The translations under genes and the position numbers were made by a program. Positions 6,067 through 7,766 of a stretch of 7,766 nucleotides of DNA are shown here, one piece after another. The stretch comes from an uncultured Pseudomonadales bacterium. Its GTDB lineage: Bacteria > Pseudomonadota > Gammaproteobacteria > Pseudomonadales > Pseudohongiellaceae. The stretch lies in the NCBI GenBank assembly GCA_938082955.1, contig CALKDE010000421.1, positions 1-7,766 of the forward strand, written 5' to 3'. Each line of letters begins with the position of its first letter. Position 1 is the stretch's first letter. Below the pieces are notes generated by a model that did not search any database, was not told the origin of the DNA, and saw only the letters and a program-made list of their open reading frames with translations.

Positions 6067-7391
6067 CCACATTGATTCAAGTAGTCAGGCGCTCGCTTTT
6101 TGTTCGCCTGATCTTTATATTTGGCATCACCATAACCCTGTTCTTCGCCATCTTCTCAATCTCCTTGCGTACCTTTAGTCAGAACAACAACACGATCGAT
6201 GCTATCCCCGACTTTTTTACGCGCAACATCGAATCGATCATCGAAGACATAGGCACGCCTCCAAACCTGAATAATGCGATTCGTCTTGCTGAGGAATTGG
6301 ATTGGAGCATCGCGATCAACAACCCGATCATGCGATGGAGTTCCGACAATGAATACCGACTCCCAGTCGAAAAATCTGTTTTCAACCGAACCCTAACACC
6401 TAACGCCGAGGTCCGCTCGATTAACAATGAAGACATTATTATGGTTCAGCGTGGCGGCTATGACTTCTATTTGTACCAACGATCTCTAAACAACAATAAT
6501 GCAAACTATGTCGTGCTGTATACCGGTGTCGCACTGGCCAGTATCGTCTTATTCCTAAACTACTTCATGGTCAATAAATTGCTCGACCCTGTACGTCTAC
6601 TCAGAAAAGGCGCCGAACGAATTCGTCTTGGCGACCTAAGTTTTCGCGTAAAGAGCAACCGACAAGATGAACTCGGCGAGTTAACCGATAGCATCAACCA
6701 CATGGCGGATTCGCTACAATCAATGTTAGAAGCTAAACGTCAGCTGCTCCTGGCTATTAGTCACGAGCTGCGCACTCCCATCACTAAAGCAAAACTACGA
6801 CTTGAGTTCATGCCGCAAAGCAACGAGAAAGATCAGCTAAAGGAAGACATTCAGGAGATTGAACTACTAATCACCGATCTTATTGAAGCTGAGAGGCTCA
6901 ACGAAGAGCATGCCGTACTCTCTGCAGAGCCTACCCCGATTGCCGCCTTCGTTGAGGGTGTCTGTGAACAGTTCGAGAGTTACCCAGGCGGGGTAGAGCT
7001 AGAGCTACCCAGTGAGGATCGCGAGGTTGTTATAGATAATCTACGTGTTCGCTTACTTATTACTAACCTGGTCAACAACGCCATACGCCATGGCGAAGGC
7101 AATCCGATTACCGTGCGGGTTAACTTTAGCAGTGATTTTGTCCATCTAGGGGTTGAAGATAGCGGCGAAGGCATCGCAGCAGAACACTTGTCACAGATCA
7201 GTGAGCCCTTCTACCGCGCGGACAGCTCGAGACAGCGAAATACTGGCGGCTTCGGCCTAGGCCTCTACCTATGTCGCCTCATCGCGCAGGCTCACGGTGG
7301 CGAGTTAATTATCCAAAGTCAGCTTGGCAAAGGAACATACATCAAGGTGAAACTGCCGCCGCACCCTCCACGCCAGATTCCGGTTGAGTAG
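6063..7391 (+). CDS. Membrane sensor histidine kinase, partner of the upstream regulator
   Basis: This inner-membrane kinase of 442 residues is the likely phosphate donor for the OmpR-family regulator. One membrane helix (about 12-35) and a second (about 147-170) enclose a periplasmic domain of roughly 110 residues, rich in Asn, with no domain I recognise. Then come HAMP (about 170-222, with Pro176), the dimerisation helix with phospho-His234 in ISHELRTP, the N box with NLVNNAIRHG (335-344), the G1 box DSGEG (366-370), the F box EPFYR (381-385) and the G2 box GFGLGL (396-401). All catalytic elements are intact. The ATG at 6063 overlaps the regulator stop as ATGA, which indicates translational coupling; an earlier in-frame start at 6027 would overlap the regulator needlessly. 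The layout resembles RstB/CpxA-type kinases. The signal is unknown. Confidence 0.94.
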   Translation: MTTLIQVVRRSLFVRLIFIFGITITLFFAIFSISLRTFSQNNNTIDAIPDFFTRNIESIIEDIGTPPNLNNAIRLAEELDWSIAINNPIMRWSSDNEYRLPVEKSVFNRTLTPNAEVRSINNEDIIMVQRGGYDFYLYQRSLNNNNANYVVLYTGVALASIVLFLNYFMVNKLLDPVRLLRKGAERIRLGDLSFRVKSNRQDELGELTDSINHMADSLQSMLEAKRQLLLAISHELRTPITKAKLRLEFMPQSNEKDQLKEDIQEIELLITDLIEAERLNEEHAVLSAEPTPIAAFVEGVCEQFESYPGGVELELPSEDREVVIDNLRVRLLITNLVNNAIRHGEGNPITVRVNFSSDFVHLGVEDSGEGIAAEHLSQISEPFYRADSSRQRNTGGFGLGLYLCRLIAQAHGGELIIQSQLGKGTYIKVKLPPHPPRQIPVE

Positions 7392-7420
7392 TAGCATAGT
7401 GTAATGCTACCCCATATTTT
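7391..7420 (+). terminator. Hairpin after the two-component operon
   Basis: GTAGCAT (7391-7397) and ATGCTAC (7404-7410) form a perfect 7-bp stem with a six-base loop, beginning at the last base of the kinase stop codon. It is followed by CCCATATTTT, a weak and interrupted T-rich tail. Position and stem suit an intrinsic terminator of the plus-strand operon; the poor T run lowers confidence. Confidence 0.45.
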
Positions 7421-7462
7421 CCAATACGTCTGTCAGCTTCCCCACCAACCGCTCGACTCATA

Positions 7463-7766
7463 CTATGCTCGTGCCGCCTTGCGACGCTGCGCTCGAAAAT
7501 AACTCAGCAGCAAAGCTAACAGACTCAACAGCACGGGGATCAAAGCCGTGTTGATCAACTTCAGGTTCGCGCCGAGTTGCTCGATGTCTTCTGTCAGCTG
7601 ATACTGCACATCACGAAGACTGCGACGGGTTTCTAGCATCTGTTCGTTGAACCGATCGACTTCTGCTTGAATCTCTGGTGTTACCTGGCCGATTAGTTCG
7701 CCATTCTCATCTTGGTTTAACTCGGCAAGTGCCTCTTCAGCTTCGGCAAGGCGATCAAGCAATTCA
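7463..7766 (-). CDS. GldG-like ABC system auxiliary protein, C-terminal end (cut by window edge)
   Basis: Only the last 100 residues are visible; the frame stays open to the window edge, so the leucine codon TTG at 7762 is internal and not a start. The segment is acidic and helical at first (EAEEALAEL, then QAEVDRFNEQML), followed by RRSLRDVQYQLTEDIEQLG, then one hydrophobic helix (LINTALIPVLLSLLALLLSYF) and a basic tail RAQRRKAARA. This ending, with the LRDVQ..L..DIE.L...LK.IN pattern before a final membrane helix, is typical of the GldG-type periplasmic protein that accompanies a GldA/GldF-like ABC transporter. In bacteria that do not glide, its job is unknown. The membrane helix and positive tail would anchor it with the bulk outside the cytoplasm. 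The gene converges on the kinase, 71 bp apart. The family call rests on the C-terminus alone. Confidence 0.72.
   Translation of the reverse strand, partial: ELLDRLAEAEEALAELNQDENGELIGQVTPEIQAEVDRFNEQMLETRRSLRDVQYQLTEDIEQLGANLKLINTALIPVLLSLLALLLSYFRAQRRKAARA

Noticed and set aside
5674..6072. Long open frame antisense to the response regulator
   Set aside because: It lies wholly opposite a clear OmpR-family gene and its translation shows no recognisable domain.

Overview
This window looks like a stretch of ordinary chromosome from a gammaproteobacterium with near-balanced base composition. HemC keeps every residue I can compare with the E. coli enzyme at the same number, the ABC-F protein is colinear with E. 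coli YheS, and hemC-hemD lies divergent to argH as in Pseudomonas and relatives. I cannot name the genus. I see no insertion sequence, CRISPR array, tRNA, rRNA or clear sign of recent transfer.

Layout. Positions 1-1156 (minus strand) hold the start of hemD and a complete hemC, two consecutive steps of tetrapyrrole synthesis, spaced like an operon. Positions 1157-1377 are a divergent control region with a candidate promoter for each side, three short repeats and a leader that could fold. Positions 1378-3223 (plus) hold a Rid/YjgF-family protein that lacks the family's catalytic arginine, then argH, the last step of arginine synthesis. argH may have its own promoter in the 58-bp gap. argH converges on a YheS-type ABC-F ATPase (3243-5144, minus), with only 19 bp and a small hairpin between the stop codons.

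Positions 5145-5367 are a second divergent control region, with an inverted repeat around a possible yheS -10 box, a CCTAG direct repeat and a candidate promoter for the next operon. Positions 5368-7391 (plus) hold an OmpR-family response regulator and its membrane histidine kinase, overlapping by ATGA and followed by a hairpin. Positions 7463-7766 (minus) are the C-terminal end of a GldG-like auxiliary ABC transporter component that begins outside the window.

The genes fall into separate jobs: heme precursor synthesis, arginine synthesis, translation support, signal transduction and a membrane-associated ABC system. I found no convincing undescribed system. The points most worth checking are the arginine-less Rid protein beside argH/hemC, the repeat and inverted-repeat elements in the two divergent control regions, and the unknown signal of the sensor kinase. 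Promoter and terminator calls were made by eye against consensus and are tentative.
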